The notes: generated from the letters alone by a model not told the origin. Shown: positions 42,677 to 51,596, numbered from the stretch's first letter. The stretch is DNA of 64,000 nucleotides from Lewinella sp050633125 (GCF_050633125.1 NZ_JBOEFX010000016.1:35801-99800); one strand, 5' to 3'. Translations and numbers: made by a program.

Positions 42677-43519
42677 TTACTTCTTTGCCATAAAAATACC
42701 ATCCAGCGTGTCGCCATCAAAGGCTTCCGGGGTATTGCCGTGGGTGTGTTCGTAGGCAGCAGTAAGGAATACGTTGCGCGCTGCACCATTTACCACCAGC
42801 GTGAGTATGAAGGTAAGGATACCAGCAAAAACACCTACCCCAGGATGTATTACAAAACCTAGCAAGAATCCGGTAATGATAGCAATTACAATGCCCAGCA
42901 AAACGAAAAGTCCTAGGCTAAAACCAGCGCCAATGGACTCACCCCAACGCTCGCGGATCGTCCGAGATGACCTTTTCAGTGCTTCTACCGGACCAATATC
43001 TTCCGCAGCCAGGGTCGGAATTACAAAATAAGTAGCCAATGACCAGGCAAAGCCTAATATACTAGAGGCAAAGCTACCTATCCGCTCTTCAATAGCTTGT
43101 AGTATCAGGCCCACCGTAGCAGCCAATGCCGCCCAAGCCAGAATCTGTGGCGCGCGAGAAGCACTAAACGATATACCGTCACGAATACTCGGTTCTTCGC
43201 CAGCAAAAATGCGCCGCACGTTGAATACCAAAGCAACGTTGAAGAAGACGATTACAAAATAAGTAACAAGGTAAAACACGAAAGCAACAATCCAAAAGAC
43301 AACTTCTCCCACTTGGTCCATTCGATTAAATATGGCCTCCATCGCTTCGAAGTCAAACGCAGCGAGACCTAGAAATGCGCCACCAAAAGAAAGTAGTACC
43401 GCAAGTAAGGCCGCACCGGAAAGCACCGGAAAGAGTAATAACTTGGGGTGGGCACCAATTACTTCCAGGCTCTTAAGCCCTAATGTCCAACCACGTCCTA
43501 ATCGATCAAAGATTCTCAT
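42677..43519 (-). CDS. Polytopic inner-membrane protein, DUF6159-like
   Basis: The protein has 280 residues with about six hydrophobic segments, among them 'LLLFPVLSGAALLAVLLSF', 'VVFWIVAFVFYLVTYFVIV', 'FSLGLFVLLGIVIAIITGFL' and 'GVFAGILTFILTLVVNGAA'. The N-terminus 'RLGRGWTLGLKSLEVIGAHP' and 'DGISFSASRAPQILAWAALA' are patterns I recall from the DUF6159 family. It is an inner-membrane protein with unknown role. No operon partner: the next gene upstream on this strand is ~160 bases away (stop at 43681). Confidence 0.8.
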   Translation of the reverse strand: MRIFDRLGRGWTLGLKSLEVIGAHPKLLLFPVLSGAALLAVLLSFGGAFLGLAAFDFEAMEAIFNRMDQVGEVVFWIVAFVFYLVTYFVIVFFNVALVFNVRRIFAGEEPSIRDGISFSASRAPQILAWAALAATVGLILQAIEERIGSFASSILGFAWSLATYFVIPTLAAEDIGPVEALKRSSRTIRERWGESIGAGFSLGLFVLLGIVIAIITGFLLGFVIHPGVGVFAGILTFILTLVVNGAARNVFLTAAYEHTHGNTPEAFDGDTLDGIFMAKK

Positions 43520-43680
43520 GTTAGTGTTTTGCTAGGTGAATTTAAACAGGTTATCAATTTCTCTTAGAGCATATTTAGCGTCGCTGATCATGCTCTTACC
43601 CACTAAAGATAAGGAAAACAGCCCGACACTCACCTTCATAAATCGATCAGCACAAATAGATTAACGACAAAGTCAATGAA

Positions 43681-44769
43681 TTAAGGTAACACTACGATTG
43701 GTAGTCGTTGCTGATACAACCCTTGCTCTGTTACCTGCCGGAGTTCACAAAACCAAAAACCGTTGCCCGGTAAGCTTAGAGGCAAACTAACTTCTCCACT
43801 GCCTACTTCCATTTCCTGCTGTTGGAATATACGGCCCAATGGATCGTAATACCGTACCTGCAACAACCCTGCCTCGGCGACCTGCAAACGCAACTGTCCA
43901 TTACCATGAGTGGGGTTAGGGAAAAAGGTTGCTGACAAATCACCAATCACTACCTCACGGGTATTCACAATGCAATTTGCATCAGGTATCTCCTCGCAGT
44001 ACAACCGCGAAGGCAAGGTACAATCGACAACAAAAGGATTGGGCTTGCCGTCTTGGTGCTGGGCAATCGCGAAAGTGCGGGCCCATTCTTCTGCATCCAC
44101 AGGGTCTTGTTCGTGCCACTGACAGAGCGTTGCCCGTTGGCTATTGAAAAAATCAGGGGCATTGGCATTGGCTTCATCCCGATAGATAGTGTAGAAGTAC
44201 ATCAGAGCTCTTGCAATATTCCCCTTGAAAGATTCACGAGGCTCAAAAGCTATATTCTGGCGATATTCACTATAGGCATCTCTGTTGGTAGCGGGTGGAT
44301 TATTGACTTCCTGATTGAGGTAATACCAACTATCTGTCAGGGCATCAGAAACTTCTCCGAAAGGGAGGTTTCCTCTATCTTGATTAACATCAACTCTGGT
44401 GGGAAAAAGGTGATGCATATCTGATTTAGCAGGTTCAGATGCTGCGCCGTACGATTGGGGCCAGCTATGCTCTGTATTAATGCCTTGCCCATCTTGATAG
44501 GCCGCCACCGTAGGGTCTGCACCAGGCGTAATATAGACCGGCCAGTCAGTATAGACACAATATAAACTGTCGTTTACCTTGTCAATACTCCCGAAAAGAA
44601 TATCGCGAGCAGCACCATAACTCTGCACCGAACCTGGTGTGAAATTATCGATTACTGCGTCCAATAAATCTTGCCCCTCCAAATCCGAAAAAATCACCTC
44701 GTGATCCTGAGCTTCAACCTGCGTATTCAACAAAAGTAATAGCCCAAAAAGGCTCAATAGATTTTTCAT
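43681..44769 (-). CDS. Exported endonuclease I with T9SS sorting domain
   Basis: The protein has 362 residues with a signal peptide ending in 'LNTQVEA' (1-20). Endonuclease I (EndA/Vvn) motifs: 'NTEHSWPQSYG' with the catalytic histidine, 'SDMHHLFPTRVDVNQDRGN' and 'LPFGEV', then 'FKGNIARALMYFYTIY'. The C-terminal ~75 residues are a T9SS type A sorting domain ('FFPNPTHGNGQLRL', 'LPGNGFWFCEL'). It should be secreted and degrade extracellular DNA or RNA for nutrient use. It is ~84 bases from the upstream gene's stop, with a terminator between. Confidence 0.95.
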   Translation of the reverse strand: MKNLLSLFGLLLLLNTQVEAQDHEVIFSDLEGQDLLDAVIDNFTPGSVQSYGAARDILFGSIDKVNDSLYCVYTDWPVYITPGADPTVAAYQDGQGINTEHSWPQSYGAASEPAKSDMHHLFPTRVDVNQDRGNLPFGEVSDALTDSWYYLNQEVNNPPATNRDAYSEYRQNIAFEPRESFKGNIARALMYFYTIYRDEANANAPDFFNSQRATLCQWHEQDPVDAEEWARTFAIAQHQDGKPNPFVVDCTLPSRLYCEEIPDANCIVNTREVVIGDLSATFFPNPTHGNGQLRLQVAEAGLLQVRYYDPLGRIFQQQEMEVGSGEVSLPLSLPGNGFWFCELRQVTEQGLYQQRLPIVVLP

Positions 44770-44796
44770 GGTATTATTTTAGGGATGAGGAAATTG

Positions 44797-44823
44797 AAAA
44801 TCTACGCAAAGGGGATAGATTTT
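44797..44823 (-). terminator. Intrinsic terminator of the metallo-beta-lactamase gene
   Basis: Stem AAAATCTA / TAGATTTT with an 11-base loop, then TTTT on the minus strand. The flanking bases AAATCTACGCAAAGGG and GGGATGAG are nearly the same as those of the terminator at 26836-26852. Confidence 0.7.
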
Positions 44824-44852
44824 TTGGGAACTCCCTTAATTCTAGAAAGAGG

Positions 44853-45602
44853 TTATTTTTTCAAACGATCTTCTGCAAATAATTCTACAGTAAATTCTAG
44901 TAACTCAGGCCCACCAGCATGGCCATGTCCTGGAATAATATGGATTGCTTCGGGGAATTTCTTTTGCACTCTTTCCACCGTATCCGACCATTTGCTTACA
45001 ACAGCATCGTTTGTATTGCCACGGCCTGCACCAAGTGATTTTATCAAGCATCCACCAAAAAGTACTCCTTCCGTAGGTAAATAACTAACAATATTATCGA
45101 CGGTATGCCCGGGGCCTGGTGCGTAATTGACGATTTGCTGATCGCCTAACTTAATGACCTTCTTCCGACCAAATTTCTTTTGTGGTGCAGTTGTCCCTTC
45201 AGCTTCGCACAAGGCTACTGTCTTTTTGCTGCCGTAGGTCAAAATACCTCGGGCTTGTACACTGTCCAGGCCGGCAGTACAGTCTTCATGAAAATGATTG
45301 ACCACCACTGCCTGTACAGTAAACCCTTGCTCTTTAGTCAAATAATCAAGGAGGCGAACAGTCGTTTTAGTGGTAACGGGAGTGTCAAAAATAACACAAG
45401 TACTATCCACCATATATATTAACCCATTGGAACCAATTCTTCCATAACCTTCGAAAACTTTGAAAGAACGATGGATAAAAGTATTGTCGGTGAGGCGAAT
45501 AAGCTGAATATCTTCCCCAATTTGTTGTACGGCAGGCTGCTGAGCATGTAATACAACATTGCATCCAATAAGTACAAGTAAGAGCGTAAATAACTTATGC
45601 AT
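44853..45602 (-). CDS. Subclass B1 metallo-beta-lactamase
   Basis: The protein has 249 residues and all B1 zinc ligands: H103, H105 and D107 in 'VNHFHEDCTAGLD', H166 in 'GPGHTVDN', C185 in 'LFGGCLIKS' and H226 in 'IIPGHGHAGG'. The lysine of 'GCLIKS' which binds the beta-lactam carboxylate is present. The N-terminus could be a lipoprotein signal ('LVLIGC', C14) or a standard signal cut after 'LHA'; I cannot decide. The enzyme should hydrolyse beta-lactams in the periplasm. It is followed by a terminator. No mobile element surrounds it, so it looks like a resident chromosomal gene. Confidence 0.92.
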   Translation of the reverse strand: MHKLFTLLLVLIGCNVVLHAQQPAVQQIGEDIQLIRLTDNTFIHRSFKVFEGYGRIGSNGLIYMVDSTCVIFDTPVTTKTTVRLLDYLTKEQGFTVQAVVVNHFHEDCTAGLDSVQARGILTYGSKKTVALCEAEGTTAPQKKFGRKKVIKLGDQQIVNYAPGPGHTVDNIVSYLPTEGVLFGGCLIKSLGAGRGNTNDAVVSKWSDTVERVQKKFPEAIHIIPGHGHAGGPELLEFTVELFAEDRLKK

Positions 45603-45685
45603 TGATCCCTTCGGTTTTGTAAGAAAAGAAAACAGAAAATGCCCTATTTTTTTAGCGCTACAAAGTTAGGGATAAATACGCAACC

Positions 45686-46186
45686 TTATAGTTTCCTCCC
45701 ATAATAGACCTGCCCACATATTTGTCCATTTATCTCTGCTACCTCTGGCAGGTGTGCCCAGCGATCAAACCCCTTTTTCTCTAATAAGCGAATACTCGCA
45801 ATATTGGTATCCATCGTAACGGCAAAAAGATGACGAAAACCGCGCCTGTGAGCCTCCTCCAGTAAAAAATCTACAGTAGCACTCCCCAATCCGCGACCCT
45901 GCCAAAGACTATCCAGGTAATAAGTAATCTCTACCAAACCCGCTAACGATTTCCGTTCAGGACGGTAAGCACTAAAGCAGCACCACCCTACCACTGTTCC
46001 GCTATCTTCTATCATAAACACCGGCCATTTTGTTGGCGGGTGTTTTGCCAACCAAGTGGTTCTTTCTGCGAGGTCCACCGGCTCAGTGTAAGCGTTTTGA
46101 CCGCCCGACAGGATCGACTGATTCAAAATATCAGTGATGGCTGGCAAATCCGCTGTATTAGCAAGTCGAAATAAAGGAGTAGACAT
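45686..46186 (-). CDS. GNAT N-acetyltransferase, phosphinothricin-acetyltransferase-like
   Basis: The 166-residue protein has the GNAT fold: 'FRLANTADLPAITDILNQSI' at the N-terminus, the acetyl-CoA loop 'SLWQGRGLGSATVDFLL' (R-G-x-G), and 'FAVTMDTNIASIRLLEKKGF' (motif B). The order and 'WCCFSAYRPE' fit the PAT-like subgroup which acylates amines such as amino acids or phosphinothricin-like compounds. Substrate not known. It ends 83 bases from the metallo-beta-lactamase start and lies 5 bases from the DinB gene's stop, so it could be the distal gene of that pair. Confidence 0.88.
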   Translation of the reverse strand: MSTPLFRLANTADLPAITDILNQSILSGGQNAYTEPVDLAERTTWLAKHPPTKWPVFMIEDSGTVVGWCCFSAYRPERKSLAGLVEITYYLDSLWQGRGLGSATVDFLLEEAHRRGFRHLFAVTMDTNIASIRLLEKKGFDRWAHLPEVAEINGQICGQVYYGRKL

Positions 46187-46191
46187 TATTC

Positions 46192-46662
46192 TTATATTTT
46201 CAACGCGGCGCGAATCTGCTTTAGATGATGTTCGCTGTGCCAGGCGACTTTATCAAACTCTTCCTTTACGGTACGTAAACCTGTCTCATTGTGAACATAT
46301 TGCCGAGTACCTGCCAGCTCGTAATGAGACGTTGCTAAATCTATAACACCTCGACGCACCGAATGATAAATCGCCTGCTGGATACCTAAATCACGGTTAA
46401 CATAACCCAGCTGATCCGCCCAGGAATCAGGATCAAAACCCCATACCACTTGGCCCGGACGAGCAATACCCCGCCGAATACGCTCATACAAAACAGTCTC
46501 GGCATCTGCCATATGGTGCAGCAATTGGCGCACTGTCCATTTTCCTGGCGCATAGGTCTTCGCTAAATCAACTTCAGGAAGTAAGAAGTAAGCTACTACC
46601 TCTTCCGCCTGTGCCTCTAGAACAGTTAAGAATTCCAATGTGCTTTTATAAACAACTTCCAT
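46192..46662 (-). CDS. DinB-family protein
   Basis: The 156-residue protein has the four-helix DinB layout with the three metal-binding histidines: H in 'RQLLHHMADAETVL', and H residues in 'DKVAWHSEHHLKQI'. The 'PGKWTVRQLLHHMADAE' region is a typical DinB_2/YfiT signature. Members are often thiol-dependent S-transferases (bacillithiol-related) or of unknown role. It lies 3 bases from the stop of the TonB-domain gene upstream and 5 bases from the GNAT, so this is a tight minus-strand operon. Confidence 0.85.
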   Translation of the reverse strand: MEVVYKSTLEFLTVLEAQAEEVVAYFLLPEVDLAKTYAPGKWTVRQLLHHMADAETVLYERIRRGIARPGQVVWGFDPDSWADQLGYVNRDLGIQQAIYHSVRRGVIDLATSHYELAGTRQYVHNETGLRTVKEEFDKVAWHSEHHLKQIRAALKI

Positions 46663-46665
46663 AAA

Positions 46666-47736
46666 CTAGCGACAAATAAGTGTTAGCACAGAATCATACC
46701 AGTTAACAAGTGCGATACGCTTTGCTAGCGATAAATCGACACAAGCTTCGGCGAGCTGGTTATTATTGAGATAAGCTTGCCCACGCATAATGCGTAACTG
46801 AGCATCATTAGGAAAAGCAGTAACTGCTTCCGTCATTTTTGTGATGCCTTCTTCTATCTTTCCATCATTAAAAAGTACAGCACCTGCATCGGCTACTTCC
46901 CGGGCAGTGATAAAATCATCTACCTTTTGTGTACAAGTCTCTATTGTAGGCAAAAAGGACAAACTCAAATCGAAAGCAGCATTTACCTTACGCCCTTGGT
47001 AGATAGCTGGCTCCCAATCTCCATAGGTTGAAGTAGCAGCATCAATAGCCGAATACCAGAAATCAAAACCGAGATCATTAAAATCCGTCACATCCAGAAT
47101 TCGTACATCGCCATCCGCCTCTACTAAAACTTGAATATCGATTTGGCCCATTTGGCAACTATCGTTCCCAGAGGTCGGGTAATCCAATGCGGTATCCAAA
47201 TAAACCTGAAGTGCTTCTGCACCTCCTTTAAAGTCGAGGGCTTTTTCAAATTCAGTATATACCGTATCCCGGCCAATAAGAATAAACGGGTCAGGATCTT
47301 TGATTTTGAACCTTACGGGCAAATTGAACTGCACCCTTACGGCTTTTCCTTGCTGCTTGCCAGGGATCCAACGTAAGCTTTCTTCTTTCATTTGCAAAAC
47401 AACACCTAAGGCTGCAATACCCGTACCTCCTCCTAGGTCACGCACTATTTGGGGCTGACTAATGCGCCCATCTGTTTCCACCACAAAAGTAACAACAGCC
47501 GTGCCTTGAATATTTTCATCAATAGCCTCTTGTGGATAAATTACCCTTTGGTAAACATATTCCAACATGGCCTGATTGGCACATTTTTGTTTATAGACCA
47601 AAGTCGTATCCAATGCTTCGCAAGCTGAGGGGAAACGTGGCATCTGTTCTACCACTTTATAAATAGTGGTATCTGTTTGTGCAACAACTGACCCAACTAT
47701 CAATAGGAATCCAAACAAGGAGATATATTTGTACAT
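46666..47736 (-). CDS. Exported TonB-C-domain protein with TPR-like end
   Basis: The protein has 356 residues with a signal peptide ending in 'GSVVAQ' (1-20). Residues ~25-150 form a TonB C-terminal domain: 'VVEQMPRFPSACEALDTTL', 'VIYPQEAIDENIQGTAVVTF', 'WIPGKQQGKAVRVQFNLPV'. A second, weaker copy lies ~165-270. Residues ~280-350 look like TPRs ('AREVADAGAVLFNDGKIEEG', 'AYLNNNQLAEACVDL'). There is no N-terminal TM-proline-rich part as in true TonB, so it is probably a periplasmic TonB-domain protein. A second TonB-domain gene in this window is at 62522-63367. Confidence 0.85.
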   Translation of the reverse strand: MYKYISLFGFLLIVGSVVAQTDTTIYKVVEQMPRFPSACEALDTTLVYKQKCANQAMLEYVYQRVIYPQEAIDENIQGTAVVTFVVETDGRISQPQIVRDLGGGTGIAALGVVLQMKEESLRWIPGKQQGKAVRVQFNLPVRFKIKDPDPFILIGRDTVYTEFEKALDFKGGAEALQVYLDTALDYPTSGNDSCQMGQIDIQVLVEADGDVRILDVTDFNDLGFDFWYSAIDAATSTYGDWEPAIYQGRKVNAAFDLSLSFLPTIETCTQKVDDFITAREVADAGAVLFNDGKIEEGITKMTEAVTAFPNDAQLRIMRGQAYLNNNQLAEACVDLSLAKRIALVNWYDSVLTLICR

Positions 47737-47810
47737 AACAGTAAACCGCTTTTTATTTTACTCGACCACAAAGGTAGCTATAAGTATTGCGCAAAAAATA
47801 AAAACATGAG

Positions 47811-48011
47811 CCATCCCGAATTTTGATGGCCACCAAAATCAGTGCTGACCAACCGCACAACTTGTATGCTAAAAACCCAACCCCATGATCTCATTAATGA
47901 AATCATGGGGTTGGGTACAAATAGTCATATAAATCATTCTTTTCAGATGCTTAACAACCTCTTCTACAATCTCCCAAAGCAGGGTTTTGGCTTTAGCCAA
48001 AGTTCGGGATG
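47811..48011. repeat. Dispersed structured element, copy 2 (intact), MITE-like ends
   Basis: The ends are near-identical inverted repeats, CATCCCGAATTTT at 47812-47824 and AAAGTTCGGGATG at 47999-48011 (12 of 13 match when reversed). A strong 15-bp hairpin, ACCCAACCCCATGAT / ATCATGGGGTTGGGT, lies at 47875-47916. A smaller hairpin (TTTTGATGGCCACCAAAA) is near 47821-47838. The core 47811-47954 is shared with 42514-42654. It sits between two minus-strand genes and encodes nothing visible. No transposase is seen. Confidence 0.75.
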
Positions 48012-48034
48012 ACTCAGCTGTCAAAAACTATAGG

Positions 48035-49831
48035 TTATTTCTTAATAACCTTAAAATCTCGCAAAATGTAGTTCGGTGCCAACTGCGAAACATTCCCTTC
48101 CCAACGCTTACTTACGACCATACGCTCCATCGGGGAGAACAAAAAGATAAGGGGTTGTTCATCGTAGACAATACGCTGAAATTCTTGATAAAGCCGATGT
48201 CTTTCCGCAGGGTCAATCGTCACATTGATTTTCTCGATCAGTGCATCTGTTTCTGCATTACCAAACTGCCAGCGATTGCTCCCCCGTGGCGTATTACTAG
48301 AGGTATGCCAAAGCTGCATGAAATCATCTAACAAGTGGTTTCCACCCGCACCATAACCATAAAGGGCATAGTTGCGACTGGCTAAATCTTCTCCTACCAT
48401 TACCCGCGGCTCGCGTGGTACAATTGTAATGGAAACACCTACCTGGCTAGCACCATCTTTCATAACTTCCGACAGCGTAGAAGCAAATATACTTCCTGGA
48501 TTCACCAAGTACTCCATCTCCATTTCTACCAACTCTCCGTTAATCATTTTATCGCGGATACCATTATCGTTAGTATCTTCCCATCCGGCCTCAGAGAGCA
48601 AAGCTTTGGCTTTTTCGATGTCCTTTACAATCAACGGCAAATCCTTATTGGCGTGTGCTTTCGACGGAGCCACTGGCCCCGGTACTGGCACTGCTAGCCC
48701 GGCAAAAGCCGCATCAATAATTATCTGTACATCTAATACATGCGCCAGCGCTCTACGTACGCGCTTGTCCTCTAGCAAAGGGTTTTTGTTATTCATCGCG
48801 ACAAAGTAAAAATTGAAGGTCTCTGTCGTCAAGAAATCATAACGCTCCTGTAAAAATTCGTTTTCACGTAATTCTACAAAAGTGTTTGCATCAAGCGTAG
48901 GTGCTACATCTATCAATTCGTTTTTAAGCGCATTGGCAGCTGTTGTCTGATCCGGAATAATCCGAAAGACTACACTATCCGGATAAGCATGGAGGTAAGC
49001 GTGGCCGCCAGGTACCTTATCCCCCCACCAATTCGGGTCGCGAACCATACTTATGTAATCACCATCTATCCACTCGCTGAACAAGTAAGGGCCTGTGCCT
49101 ATCAGCTTGCTAGCATCACGCGAAAAAGGTGCAGAACGAAATTGCTCCGCAAATTGCTGCAAAGGGGCTTCTTCCGCCAGTGCCTCTCCATTGGCAATAA
49201 GATCAGCGATCTGATAATCAGCCATCAAACCTTCGGGGTCGAAAATATGCTCTGGATAAATATTGGTTCCACTATAAGAGTCTTCTGCCAGAATGTACTT
49301 CTCTTTAGCAAAAACGGTAAACTTGCGAGGGTTCTCAGCATCAGGCACCACATCAGCCACGGCCAAGTAGCTGTTCCTATGTGGTGCAGCCTCGGCGATA
49401 TTAAGGTTAAAAAGGAGTTTAAAAGAAAAGATAACATCCTCTACCCGCAGTGGTTTTCCATCACTAAAAGTCGCATATTCATTGAGCTCATAGGTATACT
49501 TCATACCTCCGGCATAAGCCCCATCTGTGATTTCTTCTATCACTGGGCGACCAATAGCCAAGGCTGGCGTAGGCTCAAATGTTTCATGGTTATACTCTAA
49601 TAAAGGGAGAAATATTTCTTGGTAAACAGGTCTTGCGTAACCACTTACTGTCAGGTAAGGATTTAGACGATCTGGCTCGGAGGCTAATCGCACGCGCAAC
49701 GTATTGTCATTGTTTTTAAATACTGGTCCTGTAGGTTCTTCAGGGCCTCCGCAACCGCTGCAACCGTAGATCAATGCCCCTACCAATAAAAGTAGCGATA
49801 AACTACCAAGGATATTCAGAAATCTGTTCAT
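48035..49831 (-). CDS. Peptide/nickel-type ABC transporter substrate-binding lipoprotein
   Basis: I start at the ATG at 49831 (598 residues), since a frame from 49921 begins 30 residues before with no signal-like part. The signal peptide ends in 'GALIYGC', a lipobox. The body is a typical SBP family 5 protein: 'RVRLASEPDRLNPYLTVSG', 'YNHETFEPTPALAIGRPV', 'FSDGKPLRVEDVIFSFKLL', 'IGTGPYLFSEWIDGDYI', 'LEDKRVRRALAHVLDVQIII' and 'YDEQPLIFLFSPMERM'. It would deliver oligopeptides or similar solutes to an ABC permease; no permease genes are in this window. Confidence 0.92.
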   Translation of the reverse strand: MNRFLNILGSLSLLLLVGALIYGCSGCGGPEEPTGPVFKNNDNTLRVRLASEPDRLNPYLTVSGYARPVYQEIFLPLLEYNHETFEPTPALAIGRPVIEEITDGAYAGGMKYTYELNEYATFSDGKPLRVEDVIFSFKLLFNLNIAEAAPHRNSYLAVADVVPDAENPRKFTVFAKEKYILAEDSYSGTNIYPEHIFDPEGLMADYQIADLIANGEALAEEAPLQQFAEQFRSAPFSRDASKLIGTGPYLFSEWIDGDYISMVRDPNWWGDKVPGGHAYLHAYPDSVVFRIIPDQTTAANALKNELIDVAPTLDANTFVELRENEFLQERYDFLTTETFNFYFVAMNNKNPLLEDKRVRRALAHVLDVQIIIDAAFAGLAVPVPGPVAPSKAHANKDLPLIVKDIEKAKALLSEAGWEDTNDNGIRDKMINGELVEMEMEYLVNPGSIFASTLSEVMKDGASQVGVSITIVPREPRVMVGEDLASRNYALYGYGAGGNHLLDDFMQLWHTSSNTPRGSNRWQFGNAETDALIEKINVTIDPAERHRLYQEFQRIVYDEQPLIFLFSPMERMVVSKRWEGNVSQLAPNYILRDFKVIKK

Positions 49832-49992
49832 GTCTGGATGTTGTTGTGATTCGCCCCGAAAATACGAACTTTTTTTTTCGCAAGCCCGACAAATTAGCCA
49901 ACTGACCGGATTAGGCAGCAAACAAGATTTTTAGATGAATGAACACACCGCGGTAGTTGTTGTTTCATCTGCACCACATAACAACAAGAAAT

Positions 49993-50904
49993 ATGGCTAT
50001 TGTTTTAATTGCCGGAGGTAGCGGACTGATGGGAATGCGGCTAAGCGAACTACTAAGCCAGGAAGGGCATGAAGTACGTCATTTAAGCCGATCTACCAAG
50101 CATGATTCCCTCTATCCTACTTATCAGTGGAACGTACAGCAAGCAACTTACGACGAAGCTGCCTTTCGTGGAGTTACCCATGTCATCAATCTTGCCGGGG
50201 CAGGTATTGCTGATGCTCGTTGGACCGATCAGCGTAAACAACTGATTATCGATAGTCGTACCCAATCTACCCGTTTATTAAAAACAGGTATCGTGGCACA
50301 TGGCCAAACCGTCAAAGCTTACTTGGCAGGAAGCGCTATTGGTTATTACGGAGACCGTAAAGCAATGCTCATGACAGAAGGCGCCCCAGCCGGTAATGGT
50401 TTTCTTTCACAATCAGTGTCTATTTGGGAGCAAGCTATTCAGGAAATACCAGACGAGTTGAATATGCCTACGCTGATCGTTCGCACCGGAATTGTGCTTT
50501 CGCCAAAAGGAGGAGCACTCCAAAAAATGTTACTCCCACTAAACCTTTTCGTTTCTACTTATTTTGGCGACGGACAGCAATGGTACTCCTGGATACATAT
50601 TGATGACATCTGCCGTATTTTTGTAAAAGGCGTAAACGACAACCAATTCAGAGGCTTGTACAATGGCGTAGCTCCCAATCCTGTAAGTAACAAAAGCCTG
50701 GCGAAAGCGATAATTACGGCAAGTAAAAAGCCCGCTTTATTACTTCCAGCCCCAGCTTTCATGTTACGCTTAATCTTGGGAGAAATGTCGCACACTATCC
50801 TTGACAGCTGCAAAGTTTCTGCTGCAAAATTGGCTGAAAGCGGTTTCACTTTTAAGCATCCAAGCATTACCCCTGCTTTACAAGATTTATTGACGCCGAA
50901 GTAA
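49993..50904 (+). CDS. TIGR01777-family NAD(P)-binding epimerase-like protein
   Basis: The protein has 303 residues from ATG 49993 (MAIVLIAGGSGLMG); the frame from 49957 adds 12 residues before the nucleotide-binding site. The Rossmann motif is 'GGSGLMGMRLSELLSQEGHE', with 'LSRSTK' and 'HVINLAGAGIADARWTDQRK' next, and 'SAIGYYGDR' and 'VRTGIVLSPKGGALQKM' later; these are signatures of the YfcH/SDR39U1 type. It is likely an oxidoreductase of unknown substrate. It is convergent with the phosphatase gene, and a bidirectional terminator separates them. Confidence 0.93.
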   Translation: MAIVLIAGGSGLMGMRLSELLSQEGHEVRHLSRSTKHDSLYPTYQWNVQQATYDEAAFRGVTHVINLAGAGIADARWTDQRKQLIIDSRTQSTRLLKTGIVAHGQTVKAYLAGSAIGYYGDRKAMLMTEGAPAGNGFLSQSVSIWEQAIQEIPDELNMPTLIVRTGIVLSPKGGALQKMLLPLNLFVSTYFGDGQQWYSWIHIDDICRIFVKGVNDNQFRGLYNGVAPNPVSNKSLAKAIITASKKPALLLPAPAFMLRLILGEMSHTILDSCKVSAAKLAESGFTFKHPSITPALQDLLTPK

Positions 50905-50950
50905 AATGTATGATCGCACTGGTACGATTAGTCCATTCCCTAATAAAAAA

Positions 50951-50994
50951 ATCCCGAATCTCGCACTAGACACGAAACCCGGGATCTTCTTTTG
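50951..50994. terminator. Bidirectional intrinsic terminator
   Basis: Stem ATCCCG (50951-50956) / CGGGAT (50980-50985). Seven A precede it, giving a T tract for the minus strand; CTTCTTTT follows it for the plus strand. It lies between convergent genes ending at 50904 and 51014. Confidence 0.8.
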
Positions 50995-51013
50995 CCTTAA
51001 GCGGCGTAATTAC

Positions 51014-51445
51014 TTACGAGCGAAAAACTTCTACTTCTTTGTTTTCTACAACCAGGTCTGTAAACTTCCCCTTGAAGCGGGTCGCCCGGACAATATGGTT
51101 GTCAATCCAATGGTAATTACCTCCTCTTGGTTTGCCCATTAGTAATCCGTGGTACTTAAAATCGTGCTTCTTGAGCCACTCTTCAGTAATAGCACGGTGC
51201 TCCTCTGTACGGGAAGTAAAGAAAGTAATAAAATGACCTTCCTCATACCACTTGTTACAGATTTTCAAAGCATCGGGATAAGGTAGACAAGTGCCCATTC
51301 TTTCCGGCTCTTCGTTTGGGATATCATCACAAACGGTACCATCTATATCAATCAAGAAATTCTTTACGCCTTCTTTTAAGACTGGACTAATCGTTTCTCC
51401 TTTCTCGTTAAACGCTACTTCCAGTTCCTGTTTTTGATCAGCCAT
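51014..51445 (-). CDS. HAD-family small phosphatase
   Basis: The 143-residue protein has HAD motif I 'FLIDIDGTVCDD' (nucleophile Asp and the general acid Asp), motif II with serine in 'FITFFTSRTEEHRAI', and a lysine in 'LLMGKPRGGNYHWIDN', with the acidic motif IV at the end of that stretch. It has no large cap, so it should act on a larger or exposed phosphate ester, perhaps a sugar or nucleotide phosphate. The tail 'LVVENKEVEVF' is a strand. It is cytosolic, and no neighbouring operon suggests a specific substrate. Confidence 0.88.
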   Translation of the reverse strand: MADQKQELEVAFNEKGETISPVLKEGVKNFLIDIDGTVCDDIPNEEPERMGTCLPYPDALKICNKWYEEGHFITFFTSRTEEHRAITEEWLKKHDFKYHGLLMGKPRGGNYHWIDNHIVRATRFKGKFTDLVVENKEVEVFRS

Positions 51446-51596
51446 GATCTAAATTATTTTCCTTTGGTTCAAAATGCAAAACTAGCAATTATTCAATGAC
51501 TTAACTCAAAGTCATGGTGCAAATAAGTATCGTTTTACGGCATCTAAGTGTATTTTTTACACACTCACGACCCAATAAGCACCATAAGTCAAAAAA

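Noticed and set aside
42514..48011. Composite transposon bounded by two inverted copies of the element
   Set aside because: The copies are inverted and flank ~5 kb of ordinary genes, but there is no transposase and copy 1 lacks the outer inverted end, so a transposon is not supported.
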